Position numbers and translations under genes: made by a program. From assembly GCA_025642065.1 (NCBI GenBank), contig JAODUP010001156.1, forward strand, positions 60,104 through 124,103: a stretch of DNA of 64,000 nucleotides, given 5' to 3'. Below the pieces are notes generated by a model. The model was not told the origin of the DNA. It saw nothing but the letters and a program-made list of their open reading frames with translations, and ran no database searches. This document shows positions 44,392-56,760 of the stretch, piece after piece; positions within the stretch are counted from its first letter, which is position 1, and each line of letters begins with the position of its first letter. The DNA comes from Paralvinella palmiformis (lineage: Eukaryota; Annelida; Polychaeta; Terebellida; Alvinellidae).

Positions 44392-46560
44392 TTACAATAA
44401 ATCAACTGAGAATTTTTGAGATTCTATTATTTGACCTGATTGATTGATTGGCAATTTTATTATCGTCACTTTCAGAGGGTTGTCATCCGTAATCATCAAG
44501 TGTTTACGATTGTGACTGTATTGGGGGCCTCGGGGCGTTTCCACGTAATACGAATGCGGATCAACCTGTTTCATCATCCTGGCTGTCTGTTTCCATTTAT
44601 CGTCCTGTCGGATTCGTACTGGATCATCCGATGTGAGAGAAAGCAAGAACTTGAGCGGCTTTTCGTGAGATGATTTCCACCTGATTTTTTGACGACTTGT
44701 CTTCTCAGTATACGAATGGCATCGTTATTCTCAAACGTCTGTTGAGCATTATATCAGCTGGAGATTGCTATCTATGTACGGAGAACATCTGTGTGTCAAC
44801 ACGTATGGGTGAATGTCCTTTCCACTCTTAATCAACTTGGTCATCACTCGTTTCACTATTTTCACACCCTTTTCTGCTTTCCCTTTACTCTGGTCAAAAT
44901 AGAGGCTAGACGTTAAACCCATGAATTTGTACAAACTTGTAGACTTCCCTTGAGGAAAGGTAAGACCCATTATCTGACATAACATCTCGAGGAATTGCAA
45001 ATCTTAACATGATGACTTTTATTGCCAAGATGACACTATTAGCACTTATATCACGAAGTTGCATCGCTTCAGGATAATTTGAAGTGTAGTCTACTACGAT
45101 GAGATAGTTCTTGTTACGAAGCGTTAATAAATTAGCTGTAATCTTTATCCAGGGGAGTGTCGGTACCGCATCTTGTGTCAGCGGCTCTTTTTGCTGCGCG
45201 CATGGTTTCAATGTCCGAATTCATATTAGGCCAATATTGAACCCGACCTGGCCTAGATTGACGTTTAACTATGCCAAAGTGCCACTCATTTCACAATGCT
45301 CAGCACGTCTTTACTTAGAGATGTGGTTATATTAACTCCGAAACCCATCAGAATTACATCAACAACTACCGACAGTTTCTCCATGAAATGATGGTAAGGC
45401 CGCTGATTTTACTTTCAACCATTGTTCATATAATACATCACTTTACTAAGTGTTGGATCTTTGCTAGTTTTTTTGCAATTGTTTTGCACATCGAATATGT
45501 GATGGGTATAGTAGATTGTACAATCTCCGCATCTAGAGTGATCTTGTTTTTTCTTCATATACACGCTCGTGAAAATTTTCGCAGGTATACACAGAACTGA
45601 GACCTTTTTTTCAATTTGAGGTTATGACATTCACTACTCTTCATAGAAAGGGCAGAGTAAGCTACCAGACGTCAACTATCATGATGATGTTTGAGTCATA
45701 CGGTGCCGGTTCCATCCTTAGCTATATCACATGAAACCTTACTGGATAGATTTATGACAAATTGAGCCCACTCTGGTTTATTGGCTAAATCCATTTTGAT
45801 TTGCTGCCACTCCGCCTCGTGCTCAGTTATCCACTCCCACTCTGTCTTCTATCGGGTGGCGCCTCCATGATCTAACTAGTTGCGCGGTTAAAGTTTGGTC
45901 ACAATTCTCGACGTGGGCATGTCTGAAGGGTGTTTCATCTTTCACCTCGCCTCATTACCTTTGGAAGTTGGTCGGTTCCTTTAGCCTAACATGTGCATAA
46001 AAGAGGCCGTAAAATCTCAAAACATCGAACATCTGTTTTCCCTCTCAGAAGTGACAACAGCTCCTGCGTGTTGATGATTCGTTTTGGCAAACAATTGCCC
46101 AGGTAATTTACGGTGCCCATTGCACGTTTGACGTCTGCTTTTCACGATAGCGTCTGCATATTCTTGATGACAGATATTATCGCCTCATCTGGCTGAACAC
46201 CATTACTTGAGAGCTTATTGCCGAGAAATGTTATTTCTCGCATATAAAACAACACCTTTTCTTCTTATGCCCGATATTGTTAACAAGCATGCGCTGTAAC
46301 ATAAACACTTCGGTAATCTGTGGTTATGTTCTGTTTTGGAGGCTACCCTCACTTCTCTCGTCCAAACGATAGCTTCTGGATGCTGTAGCGACCGAACGGT
46401 GTCGCCATTGTTCACAGTTTTGAGCTCTCCTAATCCAAATGGAGTTGACTAAACCCTGTGCATCATCAAGTTTGGTAAACATTTCCGATTTGTGTGGTAG
46501 GCGATAATGCTATCGCATCCTTATTTAGTTTTATTCTTTTGGTTCCATACACAATCGAAG
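44392..46560 (-). mobile_element. Ty3/Gypsy LTR retrotransposon pol relic
   Basis: Minus-strand pieces read in order: RT (MFTKLDDAQ-like near 46450, then TFLGNKLSSNGVQPDEA near 46200), the integrase zinc-binding edge VYWPNMNSDIETM near 45220, integrase core (LIVVDYTSNYPEAMQL, then MSDNGSYLSSREVYKF), and a C-terminal segment (GPQYSHNRKHLMI). Order and motifs fit Ty3/Gypsy. Frameshifts, stops and a SINE at 45862-46035 break it. LTRs were not identified. Confidence 0.82.
45862..46035 (+). repeat. tRNA-derived SINE family 1 copy inside the Gypsy relic
   Basis: It starts CGCCTCCATGATCTAACTAG (A-box region), continues GCGCGGTT, then the body GTGGGCATGTCTGAAGGGTG, CTTTAGCCTAACATGTGCAT. It is the best head-first copy of the family. 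Confidence 0.8.
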
Positions 46561-46678
46561 CGAATGATCAATTTTACGAACAATCATCATAGTGTGTGTG
46601 AACCCACTGTGTTTAGTCTAGACTTGATTAGAACGCCAAGTTATGTTAATTGCTGTACTGCTTTATATAACTGATTTA

Positions 46679-46679
<1 letters not shown>

Positions 46680-46716
<37 letters not shown>
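46680..46716 (+). repeat. (TA)n microsatellite
   Basis: Alternating TA for about 32 bases. Confidence 0.9.
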
Positions 46717-47256
46717 CTAGATGGCGGGCGGGCATGTTAGGATGACGCCAACAAGCCACCATCTCGGTGAGACTTTCCATTGACACCCGCATATCTATGC
46801 CATAGAAAATGCCTGAACTTCAGTAATTAATAGCGTGTTAATAAATAATAACATATTGGTATATATTAGTGCTTAGTAATAAAATGCTTAGCACCATCAA
46901 ACTTGGAATCGAAATTAGTTATCAATATTATCAAATGAAGACCGCACGTCATCGGATAGTATAATATACTGTGACACAGCATACACCAGAATAAAATATT
47001 AGACGTTCGGCTGACCTTGAACTGAACTTTGTTTTTAATTTTCATTTATATATGTATGAATATAATATATATAATGCAATAGTAGAACATAATAAATGAA
47101 GAGTAGATATAATATGTAATATCTTTTATATACATGCAGGATTAGAAGCTAATTAAAATCTACTACTAGTCCACAGGACTAGTAACTTTGAAAACATACT
47201 AGTCCTGAGAATAATTCACTAGTCCTGGCTACGGCAAATCTCCACACATATACAGT

Positions 47257-47327
47257 TCTAGGACACTGAATGGCCTAAATTGTGCCGATGTGTCGTTAAA
47301 CAACATTCATCCATCCATCCATCCATC
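47257..47327 (-). repeat. Dispersed repeat with (CATC)n tail
   Basis: GACACTGAATGGCC, GTCGTTAAACAACATTCATC and a run of CATC. Inverted relative to 42018-42080. Confidence 0.8.
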
Positions 47328-47341
47328 CATCCATATACAGT

Positions 47342-47826
47342 TTATTTCATTATGCATGAATTTGAATGGTTTTGGAAACTATGAGTTATTTGCAGCTGAT
47401 CCCAGAAAAAAACCCCATCTAACAACTGCTGAATCTTGAATGAATCTACGGGTTGGTCCATTTCTAATTCACTCATCCACACTAAATCACTACTGTCTTC
47501 ATCACGTTCACGGACAGCATAATCAAACTCAATTTGAGCGCATTCAAACGGTATTCCATAAATGGATGGTTTCCATTGGATCAAAGTGTCCTACACCAGA
47601 ACTTTCTTTGTCTGCAAATCTTCAGTACATGTAAGCAGTCACGCTTCTTTTTTTACGAGGAGTATGAGCTCTGGACCACTTAATTATTTCCACATTATTG
47701 TCGATAAGAATGTTTTGAGGAGAAAAAACCGGGCAGGAAAACTCCGCGAACCCTTACGAGATGGCGATGACGACACATCGCGCTGTTCCCAATGTCACAC
47801 GTATTCCCTCTGCGTACACAACCTGA
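47342..47826. other. Region with overlapping unexplained open frames
   Basis: The plus strand has RRKNRAGKLREPLRDGDDDT followed by SRCSQCHTYSLCVHN, whose Cys/His spacing (CxxCxxxxCxxH) resembles the C-terminal finger of some transposases such as piggyBac types. The minus strand is also open (IPFECAQIEFDYAVRERDED). Neither was recognised with confidence. Confidence 0.3.
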
Positions 47827-49708
47827 GGACCGAATTGCTAAGATTAATTGCTATTAACTTTAATAGTTATTAATAAAAATCGCAACCTAAATCGTACGTA
47901 GCTATTTTGAAAACTGCGCTACTAAAGTGCCCCCTATGATTTAGGTAGCTAAAACTGCAACTTAAATTTCAGGCAGTTATTTTAGAATTCATGTGAAAAA
48001 TAGTATTGCCGATTGATTACAATTGCCACTTTCTGTCAATAGTTCATCTGCTACAATGCTTCTGGTAAGGATTTGCTCTTGCTTGAGATTCTTGAATGCT
48101 TGATAAATATTGTTTTAATTGACTTACTGCCTAAGTAATGGATCAAATCGAAATTGATGGAATCTCTACGTCTAGTACTAGTACTAGTGCTACGCCTACA
48201 CCCAGTCTAAGATAGGGCATACGAGTTCAAATGAGTACATACATAGACCCCCCCCGGCCATAGACCCTACTTGCCCGGTCTATGAACATAGCATCGGGCC
48301 TGAATATTATACAAGTAATAGGTTTACAAGTAGTGCCTGAATATAATTGAATTTACAAAGAATAAATAAATAAAATTAACAATTAAATATATAGAAACAT
48401 AATGAGGATGCCATTATCGTTAGGATAATTATGCATTGGAGCGGGTTTTTCAGGTAAATCGTTTTTAATTGAAGTAGCATTTAATATGGAGAGATACAAA
48501 AGTGGCCTCATTGTGAAACTGACTTGAGAAAGCTCAGAATGATGTGCCTTGTCTAGTGGTTATTTGTAATAAAATACATAAAATGTTCTATGTAAAATGT
48601 CGATATTTATTTTTAAGATCTACCAGCAACCATTTATACACTTTTTGTAAAGAGATCTATATAGATGATGATTATAAAATTGTATTAGATTCATGCCAAC
48701 ACATCAATACGAAATTACCTTGAAAGAAATACTTGTATTATTAAGTGGTTGAAATATTATAATGAAATTATTAAAATTGTCCATTGTACTCAGAAGTGAT
48801 AGAAACTTTTCTACATATTTAGTTATATACATGTTGGCCCCCCAAAAAAATTCTTTCATATAAATCCATATTTATAGTCTATTATAATTGATGAAAATAT
48901 GATTTATTTGTTTTAAATTTTTGGTTCCATGTCACACATTATTTGCACGAGTATTTATCAAACTGGAAACACAACAATATAATTTGAAATTGTCAGAGTG
49001 TGGTGTTTAAAAAAAGAAAAGTCGCTTACCCCACAGACCACCTTTATATGTATAATTTATCCGTTGTAACAGTATGTGACAGTTAGTCCTTTGGGGTGGC
49101 ACACAGAGAAGATTTTATCGGTGCGCACCGTGATTAAGTAGAGTGTGCATATGCACTCTGTATTGTGGTGTTAGCTTGATGTGGTGTGATGTTTGGGGCC
49201 ATGGGGGTCACGGTTGATCATGCACCACGCATGGCTGTACAGTAACAGTGGGAGTTTCGTCACTTGTGTGGTGAAAGCTGACCGAGGCCACATCTGATTT
49301 CAGTGAACATAAAATTGAAACTGCTTCTCCGTGGTGTGTTATATTCGGTGCACGAAGTAATGAAAGGAAAAGCCTGTGACAAGTATGTAGTCCTAATTAA
49401 CCTTAACGTAGGAGAAATTTGTGTTATATTGTGAGCACTAGTAGACTAATTTAATTTAATTTCGAGATATTAACCTGCATCTCTAGGGTAAGTCCGTGTG
49501 ACAGCTCACAAACATTAGAAAAACGTGACTCTGCAAGGCCATTGATCAATTGTTCCATTGATCTAGGTCAATGAATTGTTCTATTATTGTCCGACCATTG
49601 ACCTAAAAGAAAACTAGACCGAATACGGCCGCCGATTTGATGGCAAACCGGTCCCAACTTCCGGTCGAGAAAATAGGAACGCAGACTGGAAAAATTAGGT
49701 TTATAAAC

Positions 49709-49785
49709 GTGGTGAATTATTGTTGTATCGCTGGTAGCATAAGCCGTGTGCGTGGAAGAAATACAAACGGGATGTATTTTCATCG
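49709..49785 (+). pseudogene. THAP-like exon fragment 1
   Basis: The plus strand reads VVNYCCIAGSISRVRGRNTN then GMYFHR, followed by a GTAAGT donor. It resembles a THAP zinc finger N-terminus (family pattern MxxxCxxxxC...FHRFP), with Met replaced by Val and the second Cys by Ser. It appears degraded. Confidence 0.5.
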
Positions 49786-50269
49786 GTAAGTATAAGCAAC
49801 ATTTAAAATAGCTGTTAAAGCGGGGTATCTTTGGCGGGAAATTAAGCTTAACTGTTATTCTATTTAGCCTGTACGACAAGCCGGCACTGTTGAAGTTGTA
49901 TTCCAAAACTGAAAATCAGATTATAATTATATGCTAATCGTCCGTCATTGCTACTTTATAAATGATAGTAAAGTGTGATATTCAACATTGTAAACCATAG
50001 TACAATAATATTCACTGCACATAACAAAGACTGTTAAAATGTGGTGTTCATAGTAAATCACACTAAAATTATATTTAACAAAAAGAAGAAGAATAGAGTC
50101 CAGTATATTGGTAAATTTAATTTATTATTTATGGATATAATAATATGGTAAATTGCACTTTATTTACCAATATTATTATCTATGATCTGATGGATAATAA
50201 TATTGGTAAATTACACTTTATTTGCGCCTTTCACTGTTTCAGTCAATCCTTACACTGACATTAATTATA

Positions 50270-50418
50270 CAAATTTGAATCGCAGATTGTCATTTCGAAT
50301 TAAAACTACCCAACGCTTTCTCAGTGTTGCATCCCGCGGCCAACACATGCCAACTTAAATGTTTATATCGCTTACTAGTGGCATGACAATACGGTACGCA
50401 GGAGTTAGTTTTTGGCAT
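50270..50418 (-). pseudogene. THAP-like fragment 2
   Basis: The minus strand reads MPKTNSCVPYCHATSKRYKH then LSWHV; after a frameshift PRDATLRKRWVVLIRN follows. The Cxx(x)C...P.D...R..W order fits a THAP domain. It is opposite in strand to the fragment at 49709. Confidence 0.5.
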
Positions 50419-51059
50419 GATTATAACAGATCCGGAACATTGACGTTTAAGGTTAAAATGGGACAAGTTTACCACTGGAAATTTAACCCCCAAAGAAATA
50501 CTCAGAGACGTTAGTCAAATCTACAAGCCGTGTATTCGCTGATAAATATGCCTAGTAATTGTTTCATGTTCATCCATAGTGTATTCGGATTGCTTATTGT
50601 ATTATGTTTCATCCATTGCTAATTGTCTTATGTTTTATCCAGCGAGTATTTGTATTATACTTCTGTTTTATATTTTGTATATATGTATTATATTGACCCA
50701 TTGTAAATATTAGTGTATTGTGTACAAATAAATATCAATATCATATGTCATGTTAATTGCAATCAATCACAAAACAGCCACACACTAAACAAAGAACTGC
50801 TGAAACCAACAAAAACAGAAATGCATTTATATATACACGTAATATCAAAATTTGTGTCAATAGTTAATACTATTGTTAGAAACATTATAAACACACATGC
50901 TGATAACATTTAGCATCAAACATTTAATACTAAAAAATGTATTATCGAGGGCCACGTCAAAATCAACCAAAGCTTCATTAAACGTTCTTCTTTGGTGAAA
51001 AATTCGTTCTCGTCGACGGCGAGCTACGAAAAGATTGACTAGGCTCTACCATCTTGACT

Positions 51060-51375
51060 TTTAAGTAGTGAAATATTATTTAAAAGATACCCTTTTTAGC
51101 TGCTTAGTTAATTAGCTGTTTTGGTGATTTAAGTAGCTATTATAAGTAGCTTTGTTTAGTAACTCACCTTTAACAAATAGCTATTTATATATAAGTAGCA
51201 ATTTATTACTTAAGTAGCTAAACGTCATTTAAGTAGCTAAATCATCTACTTAAAATCTTAGAATTACTAACGTCTTAAGCAGCTGCTTAACCATGATTTA
51301 GCGCCCTAACTGAATATCACTGCGCTACTAAGAAATGCTCCCTAAAATGACCAAAAACGCTCCCTAAATTAAGGC
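51060..51375 (+). repeat. Block of AAGTAGCTA-type repeats
   Basis: TTAAGTAGCTA or close variants occur at least six times, followed by CTGCGCTACTAAGAAATGCT, which resembles the left terminal repeat (ACTGCGCTACTAAAGTGC). Likely an internal or nested copy of the element's subterminal sequence. Confidence 0.7.
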
Positions 51376-51600
51376 GCGCTTATCAACATTTATATGTATT
51401 GCGGCAGCAGCGGAGACATAGATGGTCAGAAATGTCAGCGCGCTCATCCCCTGACATCCGAAACACAAGCGAGTTATAAGTCTATAATGAAACTGTCTAC
51501 GCGGTGCCTGGCGTATGACGGAGAACATAAGTTGGTTTATGAAAATATTGTGATGTTATAATAAATACAAGTTTTATTTATAGATTTATACCTACGCCAA

Positions 51601-51890
51601 CTAGGCTAAGATCGTTTGACTCATCTCTGCTGACTGTTCCTCGTACCAGATTAAAAATGGCTGGCGACAGATCAGTTTCACTTTGCCCCATGGTTGTGGA
51701 ACGATTTTCCACTTCATATCAGGAGCATGGACAAATGAAATAACTTTAAATCTATGCTAAGGCTTCACTTGTATATACTGTAAATGTGTTTATTTCATAT
51801 CGTTAAGCGCCCTTGAACTATAACTAGTATAAGCATTCGGATATGTGGCGCTATAATAAGAGCTATGTTATTATTAATATTATGTAACGG
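51601..51890 (+). pseudogene. LINE 3' end (RT C-terminus and tail)
   Basis: The plus strand reads LRSFDSSLLTVPRTRLKMAG followed, after a one-base shift, by FAPWLWNDFPLHIRSMDK and NNFKSMLRLHLY. This is the usual C-terminal RSxxxxLLxVPRT...GDR.FxxxAPxLWNxLP block of Jockey/CR1-type LINEs, with a tail GTTAAGCGCCCTTGAACTAT. Confidence 0.82.
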
Positions 51891-53440
51891 CCTTTGCGTA
51901 ACTTTTTTTTCAGTATCTTTCTAGTTTGTAGTTATAGAGTCTAGTTATTTGATCAATTGTGGTACCCCATAATGTATCACATTGATTGAAGGATAAGGCA
52001 CGATAAAGGATACCTTGTGTTATAATCTGATACCAGAGGCTAAAGCATAGCCTGAAATTAGAAGTAAGTATACCTAAACTATGTATAATATGCATATGTC
52101 ATTGTGTGACATTTAACTATTTAATTGCTACACTTAGGCTTCAGGTTCAGCGCAATATTAGTGAATACTTTGTTGTTGTGCTTTTCCACACTACTTCATT
52201 TACCTGTATTTACAAATTTATAAACAAATGATAAAAGGAGAACACTGTAAGAAAAGTTATAAGCATTTTAATTAAATGAAAGTCATTAATTTATCTCACA
52301 AATTGTAAATAATGTGACTGTTAGTGTTATAATGGCAAAATCTGGACAAATTTGTCAAAACTGTATCTATCCTTAAAACTACACTATTCGAAAGATAATT
52401 GTTCATTTATTTTCATATAAAGATTTCTTACACTCCTTGCATTCAGTCTATTGTTATCAAATGATTCTTAATTGTTAATATATTTTTTTAACACTGTGGG
52501 ATGATAAATAATACATTCATTGTTTACTGGTGAGTCTGTCAACAATAGATTTCCGAGAAAAAATTCAAAAGTGACAATTCTAAACTTGATGTTTGAAATT
52601 TTATAATTCATGTAGTGAATTCAAATTAAAGGTTATGGATATTTGTTTATTTATTATCAACCTATATTCTACAAACAAGTCTATTTATTCTATACACATT
52701 ATGTGCAGTAATAAATCTTGCAATGACATTTTAATAGTTCACTCTTCTAAAATTTGTCTTAGACAAACATTTACTACACTAATCAATAGAACAATGTATC
52801 ATGCAACAATGAAGTACATAGTGCTTTCAAACATGTGTATTACAACATGTATGTGTAAACATCAATACATTACTACCATTACTATGTAGCATATATATAT
52901 ATAATTAGTACATGCATGTAGGTGCTATGAAAATAAACCTACATCGATTGTATACAATATTTGTTTGATTGTATGTTTTCATAATAATGAAACAAAAATG
53001 AATTTAAAATCAAATCACATAGACCACCAAACTGATCATATACAACAGTGTATGCAAGTATTATAGACATGCAATTAACATACCTAGTTCATTTTCACTC
53101 AACTATTTTGAAACGAGGGAGATTTACAATCCCCTATTATATAAATTCTATTTTTACTATGTTTATGTGAAACACAAATAGTTTCTTGCCTATTGCAGTA
53201 ATATTTAATTATGTGTCCTTTTGAGTCTGCATAATTAAGTGGGTCTTGAAATTTGTCTATTCACAATTTATTTGATTACTATGTATATGTTTAACAGGAC
53301 ATGAAAATTGAATTTTTTATTTATATAGATGTATCATTTGTGATTTTTTCATTCACAACCAATTGAAATCATAAATAAAAATTCAAATAAAATATACTGG
53401 ACACAAAACAAAATTTCATGTACGTAAATATTTTGACGTG
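51891..53440. other. AT-rich interior of the 5.8-kb element, no gene seen
   Basis: A 98-codon open frame at 52593-52889 is AT-driven and without recognisable domains. Confidence 0.6.
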
Positions 53441-54706
53441 ATCGGCAATACTATTTTCCACACGTTTATTGAATTTTACCGAAAATAGCTGCTTAAATCA
53501 TAAGGAGGATTTTAGTAGTTCGGATTTTAGCGAAGATTCTTAATATTTATGGAGCTGCTTATTTAAGGAGCTCCCTAATCTTAGCAATTCGGTCCCCTGG
53601 TGACTGTTCAAAATCATTTTAACGAGGGGGTACGTTCAGCAGATTGATAATCGAAACAGAATGGAGCCATGACATATTTCTGCAGACACTTGGTTATTTT
53701 AGCCTGATAATTATATTGGCCCGTAGTATGACTTAACCTGAAAATGTATTAGTCCTGTCAATTTTGTACTCGCCTCGGGAGAACGGACGAACGTTAATTT
53801 CGATCCCTGTACATGTAAAAAAGAACGGTGAAAGAGGCTGAATGAAATAGTATACCAAAGGAAGAGTGATAGAGTGATGGGACAATAACATTTTTATTGT
53901 TTGGTCAGGTCAGGTAATGTTATGAAAAAAATACAGTACACTGTTAAGTTGTATGTTTCGGGTTTGATAAGGATATCTTTTCTACAACAAAGCTTTAATA
54001 TTTATTGACTTATATTTAGTTGATATTTAGGAGATATTTAGTTGATTTTAATATTTGTTTATTCTTATATTTATTTAACATAAAATAATAGCTATCTTTT
54101 AAATGTATATTTTATATTTTAAAATGATATATATCGTATCCATTGTACAAAATCAAAACGTTTATAAATGTTGTATTAAAACGATAGATTTTAATTATCC
54201 TTACTTTGCTTACAAGCTTCAATTACAGTGTTTCCTTCTCCCGGGTAAAATATTGTTCTTTCTAATTCTAGACTCTAATTTGACTGTGAAAAACATTAGA
54301 AAAAGTGAATGTACCAGAATTCTTTTGAATGATTATGTAAAAGCACTGAATTGTTTAATCTAAGCAAGATTCTCATTTTATACAACCCATCTGTTATTCA
54401 AAATCAAATCAAAATCAAGTCGAAGCAACACCAGCCACGAAATAGTTAAAATAATGAAATGTATTAGAAGTGCAAGTCTGAAAACAAGAACGTATGTAAT
54501 GATACCACATACACACACTGTACGTAGTTTGATAGATGCTCGATGTGAGTACCCAAAGGCTCAACAAAATACCATAATCTACTATTTTATACACACATAC
54601 CAATGTGTAGGAGCGTTCCCATAAACGACGTCTGAAACAAAATGGCCATTTATACTTCCGATGGCGCCAAGAGACGGCACAGTAACGAATACATGAGTCC
54701 ATTATC

Positions 54707-54708
<2 letters not shown>

Positions 54709-54779
<71 letters not shown>
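54709..54779 (+). repeat. Long (TA)n microsatellite
   Basis: About 35 uninterrupted TA units. It produces spurious Ile/Tyr-repeat open frames. Confidence 0.97.
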
Positions 54780-54782
<3 letters not shown>

Positions 54783-55166
54783 GTAAATGTAATTAAAGGG
54801 GGACGCAATGACTATAGCTTATCCGTGGGCGCCGCCATTTTGAAGAGAGATACAGACCTGAAACTCCTGAAGTCTGACGTCTTCACAGACAATACTGAGT
54901 CCATTACAATTTCGTCCACAAGATGGGGGGGTATTGCTTTCTTCAATAACATTACATTTTAAGATATCACGGGTGTTCGACTCGATCCTGTATTAAGTCG
55001 TCCTATTTGCCTTATCGAATAAAATCGGCTTCCGGATTTTTTCTCAGATACGATCCCGCCGCCTCGGATACAAATAAACGCAAACGGGACCTAGGACATG
55101 GATTTGTAAAGGGAAGAGAAAAGGCACCAAACTGACCTTGACAAGCTTCACTTATCCCGATACGGG

Positions 55167-55262
55167 TGGTTGAGTGATTGAGTGATTGAGTGATGAGTGA
55201 GTGAGTCGTAGTCAGTCAGTCAGTCAGTCAGTCAGTCAGTCAGTCAGTCAGTCAGTCAGTCA
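55167..55262 (+). repeat. (TTGAGTGA)n followed by (CAGT)n
   Basis: Four copies of a GAGTGATT-type unit, then about 14 CAGT units. Confidence 0.95.
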
Positions 55263-55874
55263 GTGTTTTGCCTTGATACAGGTCGCACATGAAACATATA
55301 ATCATTAGGTGACTCCCTAGAGAAACAACTCATAAATATTGTTACTTTAGTTTGATTCGAACCCTGACATAGAGATTTGCAAACGACTGTTCTAACTACT
55401 GAGTCATTACGTCCGACATTACGCCACTGAGCACTTACGTCACCTACTTTATGATTAAAGTACATGTAATAAATAAATTAACAACAACAACAAAAAAGTA
55501 TAAAAGGAGCTAAAAAAATACACTAAACACATTAAAAACATAAACGGTGTATATTTAATATAATATTTACATCTAAATGTATTTTTACGTCATTGTGTCC
55601 TGTTTATGAGATAAACCGGATTATGTCACGGCTTTTGGGGCCAATTGGTGTATGACTGTATTTTAGTGATAGCTGAATACCTGTAGAATAAAAGGGATTT
55701 CTAATAAGTCGAGTCTAATAATGTTATGATTTATAGACTAATTAGTATAATGATTTGGGACAGTACTCATTACCAACAGTTTACTGTAAAACCATTAAAT
55801 ATTCTTTTTTTAAATCATAACTGATTCAAGGGGACATGAAGAAACATAATCTTTACATTTATGAGTAAATGTAA

Positions 55875-56055
55875 AATGTTGCTATTTTACGGCCACTTAT
55901 GTGCACAAGGTAGTCTAAATGGGCCGAGCGACCTCCAAAGATAATGAGGCGAAGTGAAAGATGAAACACCCTTCTGACATAGCCAGCCCGGGGTTTCAAC
56001 CCAAGTGTTATATATCTATAGCCAACCGCGCTACCAGTTAGGCCATGGAAGCTTT
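55875..56055 (-). repeat. tRNA-derived SINE family 1 copy
   Basis: TTTTACGGCCACTTATGTGC, ATGGGCCGAGCGACCTCC and GATGAAACACCC are followed by CCGCGCTACCAGTTAGGCCA TGGAAGC (reversed tRNA-like head). Confidence 0.82.
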
Positions 56056-56697
56056 CCCTTTACGTTTATGAGGGAAATAATCCAGATGTCATGACTGGCT
56101 TCAAAATTACTGATTTTAATTTGCCTTTGAGCTACGAATAATTGGCAAAGGAACAGCGGGGCTTTGTTACTCTTACCCCGTTTAAAGATTTTCTTATTTT
56201 ACACTAACTGCCACAAAACAGTACATGTGATCCCCGAGAAAAATTAGCCAAATCGCAGAAACGCTAACATTGAAGGGCGAGAACATAAATGGGTTTACAG
56301 TAATGGTGTCATTGTTCACATGGCAACGAAGGCTGTTACTACAAAACAGATCGATCACTCGTTAAATAAAACACCAGCGTTTCGCGAGCTGACGTATGGT
56401 TCGATTAATGAATTAATGATGCCCCTGTTTTTTATGACCAATACACAGGAGCATATACGAAATAGTAATGGTTTTCAAAGGCCATCGCTGTTTGGCTATT
56501 GGTTAATGGAAATAATAAATCAAGTGCTTACAAGATATTTACATTCAATATCACAGAATCATCGAGCCGCAAACAGCCGGCTTCATTTTTTCCGGTTTTT
56601 CACCTCGTGAACGGCTCGTTTCTGCTTTTCATTTCCTAAAAGGAAGTTAATTACGGCCGCCATTTCATATAGACGTGAACCATCTCATTGAGCCCTC

Positions 56698-56704
56698 TAT
56701 AAAT
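56698..56704 (+). promoter_or_regulatory. TATA box of the LRR gene
   Basis: CTCTATAAATGA, with TATAAAT at 56698, lies 57 bp before the chosen ATG, which implies a short 5' UTR. A YY1-like GCCGCCATTT is 32 bp further upstream. Confidence 0.55.
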
Positions 56705-56760
56705 GACCGGCATTGGCTATCCATCTATGGAGTTTAAGCCACCAGTTCGTGGTTTACATC

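Larger units (their letters stand above)
47827..53595. mobile_element. 5.8-kb element with about 185-bp terminal inverted repeats and THAP-like fragments
   Basis: Both ends begin GGACCGAATTGCTAAGATTA (exact, 20 bp), and the arms stay related inward through TATGATTTA(G/A)G(T/C)AGCTA and AAAATAGTATTGCCGAT (48000-48013 and 53446-53460). Inside are two THAP-like fragments, a LINE 3' end, and an internal block rich in AAGTAGCTA. Termini plus THAP suggest a P-element- or Kolobok-like DNA transposon relic. No transposase core was seen, and no clear target duplication. Confidence 0.6.
53596..55860. other. Intergenic with large microsatellites
   Basis: It contains (TA)n at 54709-54779 and a GAGTGAT/CAGT array at 55167-55262. 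A GCCGCCATTTTG (YY1-like) motif lies near 54830. No gene was recognised. Confidence 0.6.

Noticed and set aside
54642..54962. 106-codon frame with Ile-Tyr repeats
   Set aside because: The middle is a (TA)n microsatellite; the flanks have no protein features.
56320..56610. 96-codon frame just upstream of the LRR gene
   Set aside because: No domain or homology recognised, and it ends before the LRR gene promoter; chance is the simpler view, although an unrecognised small gene cannot be excluded.
56713..56760. Upstream extension of the LRR protein
   Set aside because: The frame is open but contains no ATG before 56761, and the later start gives a normal signal peptide.
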